Shown: positions 26,556 through 36,055 of the stretch, piece by piece
Layout of the letters: each line of letters begins with the position of its first letter
Numbering within the stretch: the stretch's first letter is position 1
NCBI RefSeq assembly: GCF_014530035.1
Contig: NZ_JACVMX010000003.1
Location: forward strand, 310,001 to 374,000
Origin: Leucobacter sp. cx-328
Lineage (GTDB): Bacteria; Actinomycetota; Actinomycetes; Actinomycetales; Microbacteriaceae
Length of the DNA stretch: 64,000 nucleotides
Direction: 5' to 3'
Notes under the pieces: generated by a model
Seen by the model: only the letters and a program-made list of their open reading frames with translations
Told to the model about the DNA's origin: nothing
The model's database searches: none
Made by a program: the position numbers and the translations under genes

Positions 26556-27725
26556 TTACGCAGCTTGGGGCGGCGCGAGCAGCGTGCCCTTGATGACGGA
26601 GCCGTGGAAGGTGCGCGATGCCGCGATGATCCACGCGGCGACCAAACCGATGTAGTAAATCACGGCGAGCACTTGCACCGCGACGAGGCCGGTGTGTGCT
26701 GCAAGCCCGTTGAGTCCGGTCACACAGGTGCCGACGGGGAAGGTGAACGACCACCAGGTCAGGCTGAAGGGCAGACCAGCGCGGGCGGTGCGGATCGTGA
26801 TGGCGAGTGCGACCGTTGTCCACAGCAGTCCAAAGCCGAGCATTGCAAAGCCGTAGATTAAGCTGAAGGTGTTGAGGCCCGCGGCGATCTCATCGCTCAC
26901 GACGCCGCTCGCGTTTGCACCGAGCAGCGAGGCCGCGGTGATCGACTGTCCCACGGGGCCAAGCACGATCCAGAGCGTCGGAACCATGCCCGCCGCACCG
27001 ACACCGTGCTGCATGAGACGGCTCCAGATGAGCGAGATGATGATGACCGCGGCCATGAGCGTGAGACCAAAGAAGCCGTAGCAGGTCCAGAGCAGCGTCT
27101 CGCGAATCTGGCCTTCCGGAGCGTACGGGAGCAGCAGGGCGCCGCCGGTCGCCGAGACCATGGGCGGCACGACCGGCATGAGCCAGCCACCGAACGCCGA
27201 CTCGGGCTTGTAGTCGTGACGCGTGAACGCGAGGTACGGCACCATGACCGCGGTAATCAGGCCACCGATCGTGCCGATGGTCCAGAGCGCCCAGTCAATC
27301 GAGACAGCGGCGTCGATCCCGATCCAGTCTTTGCCGAGCAACAGCGTGCCAGTGCCGACGGTCATAAATGCCATGGGTGGAGCGCCGTAGAAGTGTGAGA
27401 TTACCGGGTGCAGGTGATGCTTTGATGCAGTGCCGCGAAACCGGATCCAATGCAGCACAGTCGTCACGGTAAGCGCCACCAGAAGCACTGCGGCGAGCGC
27501 CCAGATCACCGTCGCTGCGGTGCGCAGTCCGGGAAACTGGAGCGGCAGTGAGGCGGCAGCAATCGCGACGATGCCGGTGCCCATGATCGAGGCATACCAG
27601 TTCGGGGTGAGGTTCGAGTAGATCTCGCGCGGTGAGCTGAGCGCCGCGAAGAGGCGGTGCGGCGCCTTCCCATGGTGCGCAGCAGGCGGCGTGTACTGGG
27701 GCGGTGCACTGGTGGTTGCGGTCAT
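26556..27725 (-). CDS. TDT-family transporter (TehA/SSU1/MAE1-like)
   Basis: A 389-aa protein with about 10 transmembrane helices; LTPNWYASIMGTGIVAIAA and FYGAPPMAFMTVGTGTLLLGKDW mark the tellurite-resistance/dicarboxylate (TDT) family, which also includes sulfite exporters. It is divergent from a LysR regulator 70 bp away and beside the SulP gene, which makes sulfite or a related anion plausible but unproven. ATG at 27725. Confidence 0.88.
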   Translation of the reverse strand: MTATTSAPPQYTPPAAHHGKAPHRLFAALSSPREIYSNLTPNWYASIMGTGIVAIAAASLPLQFPGLRTAATVIWALAAVLLVALTVTTVLHWIRFRGTASKHHLHPVISHFYGAPPMAFMTVGTGTLLLGKDWIGIDAAVSIDWALWTIGTIGGLITAVMVPYLAFTRHDYKPESAFGGWLMPVVPPMVSATGGALLLPYAPEGQIRETLLWTCYGFFGLTLMAAVIIISLIWSRLMQHGVGAAGMVPTLWIVLGPVGQSITAASLLGANASGVVSDEIAAGLNTFSLIYGFAMLGFGLLWTTVALAITIRTARAGLPFSLTWWSFTFPVGTCVTGLNGLAAHTGLVAVQVLAVIYYIGLVAAWIIAASRTFHGSVIKGTLLAPPQAA

Positions 27726-27794
27726 GTATCCAGTCTGGCGCGCGACAGCTTTGCCCACTACGTCGGTCAGATTGGTAGGGCACAATAGATAATT

Positions 27795-28697
27795 GTGACC
27801 TCCAATCGACGCATCACCGACCGCACGCTCGACCTCGACACGATCGAGGTGCTCGAGCAGGTCGCTGCGACCGGGTCGATTACTCGCGCCGCAGATTCCC
27901 TTGGAGTCACCCAGCAAGCAGTCTCTGCACGAGTGCGGATCGCGGAGCGCGCCGTCGGCCATCAACTCGTGCGCCGCTCCCCCTCTGGTTCGTCACTCAC
28001 AGAAACTGGGAGGTTCGTACTTGGCCTCGCCCAGCCCGTGCTCGAGGCGGCAGATCGACTCGACGCCGGCGTGCGAGCACTGCAGCAGCCCAGTGGCGAA
28101 CTCGTCGTTGCGGCGTCACAGACGATTGCTGAACTCATGCTTCCCGACTGGCTCCTCGAGTTCCAGCGACGTGCGCCATCCGTGACGGTCCGGCTCGTGG
28201 CGGGCAACTCGACGACGGTGGCTGATCTCGTGCGGTCAGGATCCGCCCACCTCGGATTCTGCGAAGGCCCGCACGCGCCAGTCGGCCTGAACACGGCCGA
28301 TGTCGCAAGCGACGAACTCGCAGTGGTCACGTCACCCACGCACCCGTGGGCGCACACGGTGTCAATCACGCCCGAGATACTTGCGGCTACTCCCCTCCTC
28401 GTGCGCGAGGAAGGTTCAGGCACGCGCGCAACGATCGAAAGCTATCTCGGCGCGGTAGGACGCAGTCTCGCCACACCAGCCGCGGTGCTCGAGACGAGCG
28501 GCATCATTCGCGCGAACGCCCGCGCCGGGATCGCTCCTGCCGTGCTGAGCCTACGCCTCGTGGAGGGTGAAATCGCGCTCGGCAAACTTGTGCGCGTGCC
28601 ACTCAGCGGACCCGTCATGACCCGGGTATTCCGTGGCGTATGGGATGGGCAGCTGTCACCGCTGGCGCGGCGGTTTTTGGCCACTACTTCGGAGTAG
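27795..28697 (+). CDS. LysR-family transcriptional regulator
   Basis: A 300-aa LTTR. The HTH spans residues ~15-60 (LDTIEVLEQVAATGSITRAADSLGVTQQAVSARVRIAERAVGHQLVRR), followed by a periplasmic-binding-protein-like effector domain from ~90. GTG start at 27795. The divergent TDT transporter is the likely target, as LTTRs usually control the adjacent divergent gene. The effector is unknown. Confidence 0.92.
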   Translation: MTSNRRITDRTLDLDTIEVLEQVAATGSITRAADSLGVTQQAVSARVRIAERAVGHQLVRRSPSGSSLTETGRFVLGLAQPVLEAADRLDAGVRALQQPSGELVVAASQTIAELMLPDWLLEFQRRAPSVTVRLVAGNSTTVADLVRSGSAHLGFCEGPHAPVGLNTADVASDELAVVTSPTHPWAHTVSITPEILAATPLLVREEGSGTRATIESYLGAVGRSLATPAAVLETSGIIRANARAGIAPAVLSLRLVEGEIALGKLVRVPLSGPVMTRVFRGVWDGQLSPLARRFLATTSE

Positions 28698-28792
28698 CAA
28701 TGCTGGGGCGAAGCCACACAAGGGGGAAAGCGACGCGACGGTTTCGCCACCGCCTATTCCGTTCAGTCGATTGAGGTGCCATGCTGTGAGCT

Positions 28793-29194
28793 ATGACAGC
28801 GAACACACTTCGAGAACTCATCACCATCCCCTGGCTCGACGAACTCGTGGTGAAGCTCCCGGGGGCCGTCACGTTCGTGAAGCCTGAGTGGGACGCGTAC
28901 ATTCTCGCGGTCGGAACAAAGCAGTTCGCAAGGCTCGGTGAAGACGGCGAAGGAGTTCCTTCCATCACACTGAAGGGCGACCCACACGAAAACGAGGCCC
29001 TGCGCCAGGCGTATCCCGAGGTCGTGCCCGGGTACTACTCACACAAGGTGCATTGGAACACGATCCGCTTCGTGCCAGATGCAACAATTCCCGAGGAACG
29101 AGTTCGCGAGCTCATTGAACACGCCTACGAGATCGTATTCGGCTCGCTCTCGAAAAAGCTCCAGGCCGAGTTGAGCCGCGACTCAGCCACATAA
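28793..29194 (+). CDS. MmcQ/YjbR-like protein
   Basis: A 133-aa protein. The core ITLKGDPHENEALRQAYPEVVPGYYSHKVHWNTIRF is characteristic of the MmcQ/YjbR (double-wing, DNA-binding-like) fold. No biochemical role is assigned to most members. It lies 50 bp upstream of nnrD in the same direction and may share its transcript. Confidence 0.75.
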   Translation: MTANTLRELITIPWLDELVVKLPGAVTFVKPEWDAYILAVGTKQFARLGEDGEGVPSITLKGDPHENEALRQAYPEVVPGYYSHKVHWNTIRFVPDATIPEERVRELIEHAYEIVFGSLSKKLQAELSRDSAT

Positions 29195-29244
29195 GACTGA
29201 CGCCAGAACCGATGTTGCCGCACCGAGGTCGTGAAGGAGCACAC

Positions 29245-30132
29245 GTGAGCGACGCCGTTAGCCGTTGGCAGCCATCGAATGCCGCCTCTTTCCTATTGCC
29301 GCCCGGTACCCACGATCACAAATACAGCCGCGGAGTGCTTGGACTGCGCACCGGATCAGTCACCTACCCCGGCGCAGCTGTGCTCGGGGCTGAAGCCGCA
29401 TGGCGAACCGGTGTCGGTCTCGTGCAGTTCGTACCGCAGATCGATGCGAACGCGCCCAAGTTCGGCCTTCCAACCCCAGCTGCGGCAGTCCTCGCGGCGC
29501 GACCAGAGACCGTGATTTCTCGGGCGGATCGCAAACTCACCGCATGGCTCATCGGGAGCGGCACCGATCCGGCAGAGCGTTCCCCCGCCGAGACCGCCGA
29601 GCTGCTCGCGGTTCTCGCCGGGTCGCGACCCGTCGTAGCCGACGCTGGCGCGCTTGAACTCTGTGTGCGCACGCGACTCTCCGCATCCCCGAAAGCACCG
29701 CTCGCCCTCACGCCCCACGCGGGCGAGTTTGCTGCCGTATGGCGGGCTCTCGGTCGGCCACAGCCCGCAGATAACTCCGAGGCCGCCGCGGCGCTCGCCC
29801 TGGCGCTCTCTTGCACGGTCGTACTGAAGGGGCCAGTCACGCTCATCGCAGCACCTGACGGCACGCTTCTGCGGGTGGGTCCCGCAACGCCGTGGCTCGC
29901 AACCGCCGGTACAGGAGACGTCCTCGCGGGGATCCTCGGCGCACTTGCCGCCCGGCATGCAGCCGACATCACCCTGACCGGCCGCCGCTTCGCCGAGCTC
30001 GCCGCGACGGCAGCGTTGCTGCACGACGCAGCCGCCAGGTCGGCGGCTGGGACGTCATCTCAGGGCCGACCAATCACCGCGCTCGATGTGGCGGAGCACC
30101 TGCCAGCCGCGATCGATTTCATCACTTCATGA
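29245..30132 (+). CDS. nnrD: ADP-dependent NAD(P)H-hydrate dehydratase
   Basis: A 295-aa carbohydrate-kinase-like (CARKD) enzyme that repairs hydrated NAD(P)H. Motifs: HKYSRGVLGLRTGSVTYPGAAVLGAEAAWRTG at the N-terminus, LTPHAGEFAAVW, and the nucleotide motif GTGDVLAGILGAL near residue 230. GTG at 29245 has AAGGAG about 6 nt upstream. It is the stand-alone dehydratase form; no NnrE epimerase domain is fused. Confidence 0.9.
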   Translation: MSDAVSRWQPSNAASFLLPPGTHDHKYSRGVLGLRTGSVTYPGAAVLGAEAAWRTGVGLVQFVPQIDANAPKFGLPTPAAAVLAARPETVISRADRKLTAWLIGSGTDPAERSPAETAELLAVLAGSRPVVADAGALELCVRTRLSASPKAPLALTPHAGEFAAVWRALGRPQPADNSEAAAALALALSCTVVLKGPVTLIAAPDGTLLRVGPATPWLATAGTGDVLAGILGALAARHAADITLTGRRFAELAATAALLHDAAARSAAGTSSQGRPITALDVAEHLPAAIDFITS

Positions 30133-30295
30133 TGATTGCGACAGCGAGTCGCAGTGCACCATCTACCAGGCTCGGCGGCCTTTCCTGCTGTGGTAGCTCT
30201 GCGCGAGCTTCACACCGCCTGCGATCAATGCTTCAGTCACTTTCGAGGTCTGACCCTTGTAGATCGAAAATCAGCACGGAGACGGTCTAAGACGA

Positions 30296-30342
30296 AACCC
30301 CTCAGTGGTGGCCAGAACATTCTCTGCCACCGCTGAGGGGTT
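30296..30342. terminator. Bidirectional terminator between nnrD and the MHS transporter
   Basis: AACCCCTCAGTGGTGGC pairs with GCCACCGCTGAGGGGTT (one G-T wobble). The 160 bp before it (30133-30295) show no gene. Confidence 0.8.
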
Positions 30343-30366
30343 ATCCGCGCCGAGAGGGATTCAGCG

Positions 30367-31728
30367 CTAGTTAGGAACAATCACTTCGTTCGAGCGCGTG
30401 TGCAAGTTCACGCCCTTTGGTTCTTTAACAAGCGACACCGCAATCAACGAAATAATGGTGACGCCGAGGATGTAGAGGCCGATAGTCCAAGAAGCGCCAG
30501 TTGCCCCAAAAACCAGCTCGGCAATCATGGGCGCGAACGCTCCACCAAGGATCGCGCCAATTGCGTATCCGATAGAGACTCCCGAGTAGCGCACGTCAGC
30601 GGGGAACATCTCTGCGTACAATGCCGCCTGCGGCCCGTAGGAGAGCCCCAAGCCGATCGTCATGACAAACAGCGCAATGAAGTACATCCAGAGGTTGCCT
30701 GTATCGATCAGAAGCCACATGGGGATAGCCCAGATTCCCAGTAACACATAGCCAATCTGGAAGGTTCGAACACGACCGATTCGATCAGACAGGATGCCGC
30801 CGTACAGCGTGAAGAAGAGCCAACCAAACGATGCCAGGGTTGTTGCTAGGAGCACTGGTGGGCGCTCGAGTCCGAGTCCACCGTCAGCGACAGGTCGGGT
30901 CGCGTAGGCCGTGAAGAACGCGATAAGTAGATAGCCAGCCGCATTGTTCGCAATAAAGATCAGCGCCGCAAGTACAACCTCGCGCGAATGCTTCGAGAAC
31001 AGCGTCTTGACCGGGGTAGCCGACTCACCCTTGCGTTCCTGCAGCTGTTTGAACACTGGCGACTCTTCGACTGCTCCTCGAATGAAATAGCCAACAACAA
31101 TGAGGACAATCGAGAACAAGAATGGAATGCGCCAACCCCAAGTGAGGAACTGCTCTTCCGTGAGCGTCGTAGTGATCACCCACATGGTTGCTGTCGCCAG
31201 GATCATGCCAAGCGGCACACCAATCTGAGGATAGGCGCCGAAGAAGCCGCGGCGGTGATTCGGCGCGTGTTCGACTGACATGAGCGCGGCTCCGCCCCAC
31301 TCTCCACCAGCTGAGAATCCTTGCAGCACTCGAAGCAAAATGAGTAGCACTGGCGCCGCGATACCAATCTGAGCGTAGGTGGGCAGCACACCAATGAGCG
31401 CCGTCGCAAGACCCATCAGGATGAGCGTCAGCACCAGCATGCGCTTTCGACCCAATTTGTCTCCTAGGTGGCCCGCCACAATTGCACCAAGCGGGCGGAA
31501 GAGGAAGGAGATTCCCAGCGATGCCCACGCAACGATCTGCCCCACGGTCTCGCCCGCGGGAGCAAAGTAGAGGGTCGCAAACACTGCGCCGGCAGCCTGT
31601 GCGTAGATAAAGAAGTCGTACCATTCGATCGTGGTTCCGACGACCGTTCCGGCCAGTACCTTTCGTTCTTCTTTACGTCGAGCCTTGGCCCATTCCGCGT
31701 CTCTTTCAAGTGTTGCAGTGTCATTCAT
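30367..31728 (-). CDS. MFS transporter, metabolite:H+ symporter (MHS) family
   Basis: A 453-aa, 12-TM proton symporter. VVGTTIEWYDFFIYAQAAGAVF in TM1, FRPLGAIVAGHLGDKLGRKRML after TM2 and RVLQGFSAGGEWGGAALMSVEHAP are hallmarks of the MHS group (ShiA/ProP/KgtP-like), which imports organic acids and osmolytes. A PaaR-type operator lies 37 bp upstream, so it is probably the phenylacetate or related aromatic-acid importer of the neighbouring paa cluster. ATG at 31728 with GGAG 7 nt upstream is preferred to ATG at 31740. Confidence 0.88.
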   Translation of the reverse strand: MNDTATLERDAEWAKARRKEERKVLAGTVVGTTIEWYDFFIYAQAAGAVFATLYFAPAGETVGQIVAWASLGISFLFRPLGAIVAGHLGDKLGRKRMLVLTLILMGLATALIGVLPTYAQIGIAAPVLLILLRVLQGFSAGGEWGGAALMSVEHAPNHRRGFFGAYPQIGVPLGMILATATMWVITTTLTEEQFLTWGWRIPFLFSIVLIVVGYFIRGAVEESPVFKQLQERKGESATPVKTLFSKHSREVVLAALIFIANNAAGYLLIAFFTAYATRPVADGGLGLERPPVLLATTLASFGWLFFTLYGGILSDRIGRVRTFQIGYVLLGIWAIPMWLLIDTGNLWMYFIALFVMTIGLGLSYGPQAALYAEMFPADVRYSGVSIGYAIGAILGGAFAPMIAELVFGATGASWTIGLYILGVTIISLIAVSLVKEPKGVNLHTRSNEVIVPN

Positions 31729-31764
31729 TGAGAACTCCATTGTTCGTCCGCTGCTGCATGAAAT

Positions 31765-31786
31765 CCTGACCGAACGGTCGGATAGG
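31765..31786. promoter_or_regulatory. PaaR-like operator 1 (upstream of MHS transporter)
   Basis: CCTGACCGAACGGTCGGATA with central palindrome GACCGAACGGTC. It matches 19 of 22 positions, counting N as a match, in the corynebacterial PaaR consensus as recalled (ACTNACCG-N2-CG-N2-CGGTNAGT). It sits between the transporter start and the lrp stop. Confidence 0.7.
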
Positions 31787-31852
31787 TGTCGAGTGTACAC
31801 GCACACAAAAAGGACCGCGACCCCAAAAATGGTCGCGGCCCAGCAAAATCCA

Positions 31853-32296
31853 CTATCCCTTCGTGATGTTTGGGAAGTCTTCGAAGATCAACAGTGTCCG
31901 TGAGCTTCGCACGGACGGGATCGATTGCACTTCCTCCAGCACCACACGTCGCAGGTCTCGATTGTCCCGCGCACGAACCAGCAGCAGCACGTCATATTCG
32001 CCCCCAACAAGGGCGATGTGCTCTACTTCCGGGATGAGCACTAGGCGCTCCCGAACCTCCTGCCACGACGGCTGTTCGACATGGAGCGTCACATACGCAG
32101 AGGCATGCTGACCCATTTTCAACGGGTCAGTGCGCACGGTGAACCCTGCGATGACCCCGCTTTCGCGCAACCGCTTCACCCTCGCGTGCGCACCTGCCCG
32201 CGAAATATGCACGGCCTCAGCGATAGTCGTCATTGAGGCTCTCGCATCACCTCGCAATACTTCCAGAACGGCCAGATCCACATCGTCCAGTTCCAT
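31853..32296 (-). CDS. Lrp/AsnC-family regulator (BkdR-like)
   Basis: A 147-aa regulator: N-terminal HTH (DLAVLEVLRGDARASMTTIAEAVHISRAGAHARVKRLRESGVI, residues ~6-50) and C-terminal RAM ligand-binding domain (VTLHVEQPSWQEVRERLVLIPEVEHIALVGGEYDVLLLVRA). It is divergent from the 2-oxo-acid dehydrogenase genes, the arrangement in which Lrp-type BkdR controls bkd operons in response to branched-chain or aromatic amino acids. A 7-bp inverted repeat lies between them. Confidence 0.9.
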   Translation of the reverse strand: MELDDVDLAVLEVLRGDARASMTTIAEAVHISRAGAHARVKRLRESGVIAGFTVRTDPLKMGQHASAYVTLHVEQPSWQEVRERLVLIPEVEHIALVGGEYDVLLLVRARDNRDLRRVVLEEVQSIPSVRSSRTLLIFEDFPNITKG

Positions 32297-32369
32297 GTTG
32301 CTCCTGCGTCACTTGATGAACACCTTGGATGGGCAATCGTACATATTTTTGAGGAATTTATAAACGGTT

Positions 32370-32388
32370 GTTCAACAATCAGTTGAAT
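32370..32388. promoter_or_regulatory. Lrp-type dyad between regulator and bkd operon
   Basis: GTTCAAC-AATCA-GTTGAAT, an inverted repeat (6 of 7 matched) in an A/T-rich divergent promoter region. Lrp-family sites are commonly such imperfect dyads. Inferred only. Confidence 0.45.
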
Positions 32389-32471
32389 CCATAAGAGAAT
32401 TACTACCTTTGGGGGCACCGAAACAGCAATCGTATTCACACATTGCTGCGGCCAAGCTCAAGGAGGAGCAG

Positions 32472-33581
32472 TTGCCTCACCAAACAACCCCGAATTCGGT
32501 CCTACGCTTTTTGCCGCGGGATACCCCCGTGCAGCTCATCTCCCCCAACGGCACACACACGCCAGATGCGGACTATGTAACGCCCGAAGACGAGCACCTT
32601 CTCGCCGCGTACGCAGCACTCGTGACGGGCCGCCGCATCAACGACCAGTGCAACGCGTTGGTCCGACAAGGGCGCCTCGCCGTCTATCCTTCTTCGAATG
32701 GCCAGGAAGCGTGCCAGGTTGCTGCAGCACTAGCAATCGCATCGAGCGACTGGCTGTTTCCAACCTATCGAGATTCGGTCGCTGTAATCGGACGTGGCGT
32801 TCCAGCAGAGGACGCCATGACGCTTCTTCGCGGGGACTGGCATTCGGGTTACGATCCTTGCAAATACAGGGTCGCACCGCAGGCTACACCCCTTGCAACC
32901 CAGCTACTGCACGCGGTGGGGTTTGCCCACGCAGCAAAGCTTCGCGGCGAGGACACCGTCGTACTCGCGATGTGCGGCGACGGAGCCACCAGCGAAGGCG
33001 ACTTCCACGAGGCAATGAATTTTGCAGCTGTATTCAAACTGGCCGTCGTTTTCTTCGTACAAAACAACGAGTTCGCAATCTCGGTGCCCCTCGCCCGCCA
33101 AACCGCGGCGCCTTCCCTCGCACACAAGGCAATCGGCTATGGCATGCCTGGCCAGAGGGTCGACGGCAATGACGTTGCGGCACTCCTTGCTGTGCTCGGT
33201 GAAGCGGTTGACCGCGCGCGCGGTGGCGACGGCCCATCCTTGATTGAGGCTCACACCTACCGAATGCTTGCTCACACCAACGCCGATGACGACAGTCGTT
33301 ACCGAGAACCGGAAGCCGTGCAGGAATGGGAGCCACAAGATCCGCTCGTGCGGCTCAGCAAGCTCCTGCGCGACCGCAGCATATTGACGGACTCTCTCGA
33401 AGACAAGTTTGCAGCTTCAGCGAATGAGCTATCCGCAACACTTCGCCAAGTCATGCACGCCGAGCCGAAAGTTGATCCCGAAGAGCTCTTCACCCACGTG
33501 TTTGCCGAGCGCCCAGAGTCACTTGAAACGCAATGGAATTTCTTACGAGACGAGATCGAGCGCACGGAGGAAGACTCATGA
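32472..33581 (+). CDS. bkdA: 2-oxo-acid dehydrogenase E1 alpha subunit
   Basis: A 369-aa thiamine-diphosphate enzyme subunit. The TPP motif is CGDGATSEGDFHEAMNFAAVFKLAVVFFVQNNEFAIS (GDG...NN) near residue 180-210; GRRINDQCNALVRQGRLAVYPSSNGQEA is typical of branched-chain-type E1 alpha. TTG at 32472 is chosen because AGGAGG lies 5 nt upstream; the longer reading frame from 32409 lacks a ribosome site. It decarboxylates a 2-oxo acid and passes the acyl group to E2. ATGA overlap with E1 beta. Confidence 0.9.
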   Translation: MPHQTTPNSVLRFLPRDTPVQLISPNGTHTPDADYVTPEDEHLLAAYAALVTGRRINDQCNALVRQGRLAVYPSSNGQEACQVAAALAIASSDWLFPTYRDSVAVIGRGVPAEDAMTLLRGDWHSGYDPCKYRVAPQATPLATQLLHAVGFAHAAKLRGEDTVVLAMCGDGATSEGDFHEAMNFAAVFKLAVVFFVQNNEFAISVPLARQTAAPSLAHKAIGYGMPGQRVDGNDVAALLAVLGEAVDRARGGDGPSLIEAHTYRMLAHTNADDDSRYREPEAVQEWEPQDPLVRLSKLLRDRSILTDSLEDKFAASANELSATLRQVMHAEPKVDPEELFTHVFAERPESLETQWNFLRDEIERTEEDS

Positions 33582-34567
33582 ATCAGATCAAAAACCTCAC
33601 GATGGCGGCTGCACTCAACCTCGCACTTGCCGATTCACTCGCCCAAGACAGCAGCGTACTGATTTTTGGTGAAGACGTTGGGGCGCTCGGCGGCGTATTT
33701 CGTATCACCGATGGCCTCACCGAGCGATTCGGCGAGGCCCGCTGCTTCGATACCCCACTCGCAGAATCGGGCATCATGGGTTCCGCAGTCGGCATGGCAC
33801 TGAACGGCATGCGTCCAGTCGTGGAAATGCAATTCGATGCCTTTGCATTCCCCGCCTTCGAACAGATTGTGAGTCACGTCGCGAAGATCGGAAACCGCAC
33901 GAAGGGCTCGGTTCGCTTACCCATCGTCATCCGAATTCCATACGGCGGAGGCATTGGCGGCGTAGAACACCACTGCGACTCGTCGGAGGCCTACTACGCG
34001 CACACACCGGGCCTCACTGTCGTTTCCCCAGCAACGCCCCAGGACGCCTATTCGCTATTACGTGCAGCAATCGCCTCACCCGACCCGGTGGTCTTTATGG
34101 AACCCAAAAAGCTGTACTGGGCAAAGGGTCCCGTCGATACGTCAGTGACCGCAGTGCTCAGGCAGGCACAGGTCGTGCGGGATGGCAGCGATCTCACTCT
34201 CATCAGCTATGGCCAGTCGCTTCCCGTGGCCCTTAGTGCGGCAGAGGCAGCAGAATCCGAAGGTCGTAGCGTGCAAGTGATTGACGTTCGCACCCTCACC
34301 CCCTTCGACGACAAAACAGTTATGGATGCCGTGCGCGGCACTGGCCGCGCGATCGTGATTGCCGAAGCGCCTAGCTTCGCGAGCGTTGCCTCTGAAATAC
34401 AGTCCCGCATCTTTGAGCAGTGCTTTGAGTATCTCGAAGCACCCGTGCGAAAGGTTGCTGGCTTCGACATCCCTTACCCCTCTCCAAAGCTTGAGCACTG
34501 GCATCTTCCCGACGTTGACCGCGTGCTCGATGCAATCGACTCGCTCCATTGGGAGGACGAATCATGA
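33578..34567 (+). CDS. bkdB: 2-oxo-acid dehydrogenase E1 beta subunit
   Basis: A 329-aa transketolase-like subunit: FGEDVGALGGVFRITDGLTERFGEARCFDTPLAESGIMGSAVGMALNGMRPVVEMQF is the E1 beta pyrimidine-binding region, with the C-terminal domain around LTLISYGQSLPVALSAAEAA and VIDVRTLTPFD. It pairs with the E1 alpha product as an alpha2beta2 component. Start overlaps the E1 alpha stop and end overlaps the E2 start, both ATGA-type, so expression is coupled. Confidence 0.93.
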   Translation: MNQIKNLTMAAALNLALADSLAQDSSVLIFGEDVGALGGVFRITDGLTERFGEARCFDTPLAESGIMGSAVGMALNGMRPVVEMQFDAFAFPAFEQIVSHVAKIGNRTKGSVRLPIVIRIPYGGGIGGVEHHCDSSEAYYAHTPGLTVVSPATPQDAYSLLRAAIASPDPVVFMEPKKLYWAKGPVDTSVTAVLRQAQVVRDGSDLTLISYGQSLPVALSAAEAAESEGRSVQVIDVRTLTPFDDKTVMDAVRGTGRAIVIAEAPSFASVASEIQSRIFEQCFEYLEAPVRKVAGFDIPYPSPKLEHWHLPDVDRVLDAIDSLHWEDES

Positions 34568-35898
34568 ACACACAGACGTTCCTACTTCCAGATCTCGGCG
34601 AGGGCCTTACCGAAGCGGTACTCGTTAACTGGGCTGTCGCGGTTGGCGACAAGATCGAACTCGACCAGGTCATTGCCGAGGTCGAGACAGCAAAAAGCAT
34701 CGTCGAGCTTCCGTCGCCGTATGCAGGTACCGTGCTCGCGCTGCACTGCGAGGAGGGCGGCGCGATCCTAACCGGAAATCCCGTAATCGAGGTAGCGTCC
34801 GATTCAGATTCCGATTCCGCTTCGGGCCTCAATTCCGACCCCAGCACAGGAGACAACACCTCTGCGCAGGCGCTCTACCGCTCCGAGGAACAGGCCGGAT
34901 CAGGCAACGTACTGATCGGCTACGGAACTGGAGCAAGCCCGACACGAGGCAAGCGCCGCAGACATTCGGGCACGAGCACAGCAACACCGCAGTGCCCAAC
35001 CTCCGCAGGCACCATCGCAGTGCGTTCGCCAATTGTGCGCAGGCTCGCCCGTGAGCTTGGTATCGATCCGCGCACCATTGCGGCAACTGGCCGCGATGGC
35101 GCCGTCACCAGGGCCGATGTACTTCGCGCAGCGCATGCAAATTCCGCGGGCGCGAGCACTCCATTGACTCGCCCGATATGCGGGAAAGCCAAGAACACAG
35201 GCCCCTTGCAGGAGGTGCGGCGCGAGCCGTTCTCCCCCCTCCGAAAGGCCGTCAGCGCCACGCTCACCCGGAGCCGAAGCGATATCCCCGAGGCAACCGT
35301 TTGGGTCGACATCGACATGACCCAGCTATGGGAATTGCGGCCCGAGATGGCAACACAGGACGCGAAGGCACCATCAATCACCGCCCTGCTTGCGCGATAC
35401 GTGCTACTCGCGCTGGAACAATTCCCGCTTCTCGCCGCACGTATCGATCACGGTAACGAGATCGTTGAGTTCGACGGAGTCAATCTTGGGGTTGCGGTCG
35501 ATACTGCGCGCGGGCTGATGGTGCCGATGATCCCACGCGCCGACGACCTCACTGTCGCAGAACTCGATATTGCACTTCGTCAGCTCGCGACCAACGCACG
35601 TGACGGGAGCACACCGCCAGAGTTGATGCGTGATTCAACGTTTACCCTGAACAATTATGGCGGGCTCGGCGCTGATGGCTCAGCGGCCATCATTAACTTC
35701 CCGAATGTCGCGATTCTTGGCATTGGCCGCATCATGGAGCGCCCGTGGGTGGTCAAAGGCGAAATCGTGCCGCGGCGTATCGCGCAGCTCTCTCTCGTTT
35801 TCGATCACCGAGTGTGCGACGGCGGCTACGCTGCCGGGTTCCTGCGGACAGTTACCGCGCTACTAGAGCATCCATTGACTGCCTATTCCCGCGTGTGA
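34564..35898 (+). CDS. bkdC: 2-oxo-acid dehydrogenase E2 (dihydrolipoamide acyltransferase)
   Basis: A 444-aa three-domain E2: one lipoyl domain (residues ~1-80, Lys in EVETAKSIVELP), a Ser/Asp-rich linker, a peripheral-subunit-binding domain (RSPIVRRLARELGIDPRTIAATG, ~residue 160) and the catalytic domain with FDHRVCDGGYAAGFLR (His and Asp of the HXXXD motif). It transfers the acyl group to CoA. No E3 (lipoamide dehydrogenase) gene is in the operon, so E3 must be shared. The following 157 bp carry the paaJ promoter. Confidence 0.93.
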   Translation: MNTQTFLLPDLGEGLTEAVLVNWAVAVGDKIELDQVIAEVETAKSIVELPSPYAGTVLALHCEEGGAILTGNPVIEVASDSDSDSASGLNSDPSTGDNTSAQALYRSEEQAGSGNVLIGYGTGASPTRGKRRRHSGTSTATPQCPTSAGTIAVRSPIVRRLARELGIDPRTIAATGRDGAVTRADVLRAAHANSAGASTPLTRPICGKAKNTGPLQEVRREPFSPLRKAVSATLTRSRSDIPEATVWVDIDMTQLWELRPEMATQDAKAPSITALLARYVLLALEQFPLLAARIDHGNEIVEFDGVNLGVAVDTARGLMVPMIPRADDLTVAELDIALRQLATNARDGSTPPELMRDSTFTLNNYGGLGADGSAAIINFPNVAILGIGRIMERPWVVKGEIVPRRIAQLSLVFDHRVCDGGYAAGFLRTVTALLEHPLTAYSRV

Positions 35899-35987
35899 GC
35901 TGTCGCGAGAGCTCGCGAGGCTCTCGAGAACTCCTGCAGGCCACAAGGTATTTGCGCTCCCGTAGCGTGGCACCCTATTGTAGAATT

Positions 35988-36009
35988 TATTACCGAACGA
36001 TCAGTCACT
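35988..36009. promoter_or_regulatory. PaaR-like operator 2 (upstream of paaJ)
   Basis: TATTACCGAACGATCAGTCA(CT) matches the recalled PaaR consensus at 18 of 22 positions, counting N as a match. It lies about 47 bp upstream of the paaJ ATG. Confidence 0.65.
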
Positions 36010-36055
36010 AATTCGAGTGACGGGCGGTCGGGGCTAGACGAGGAGGTCACAGCCC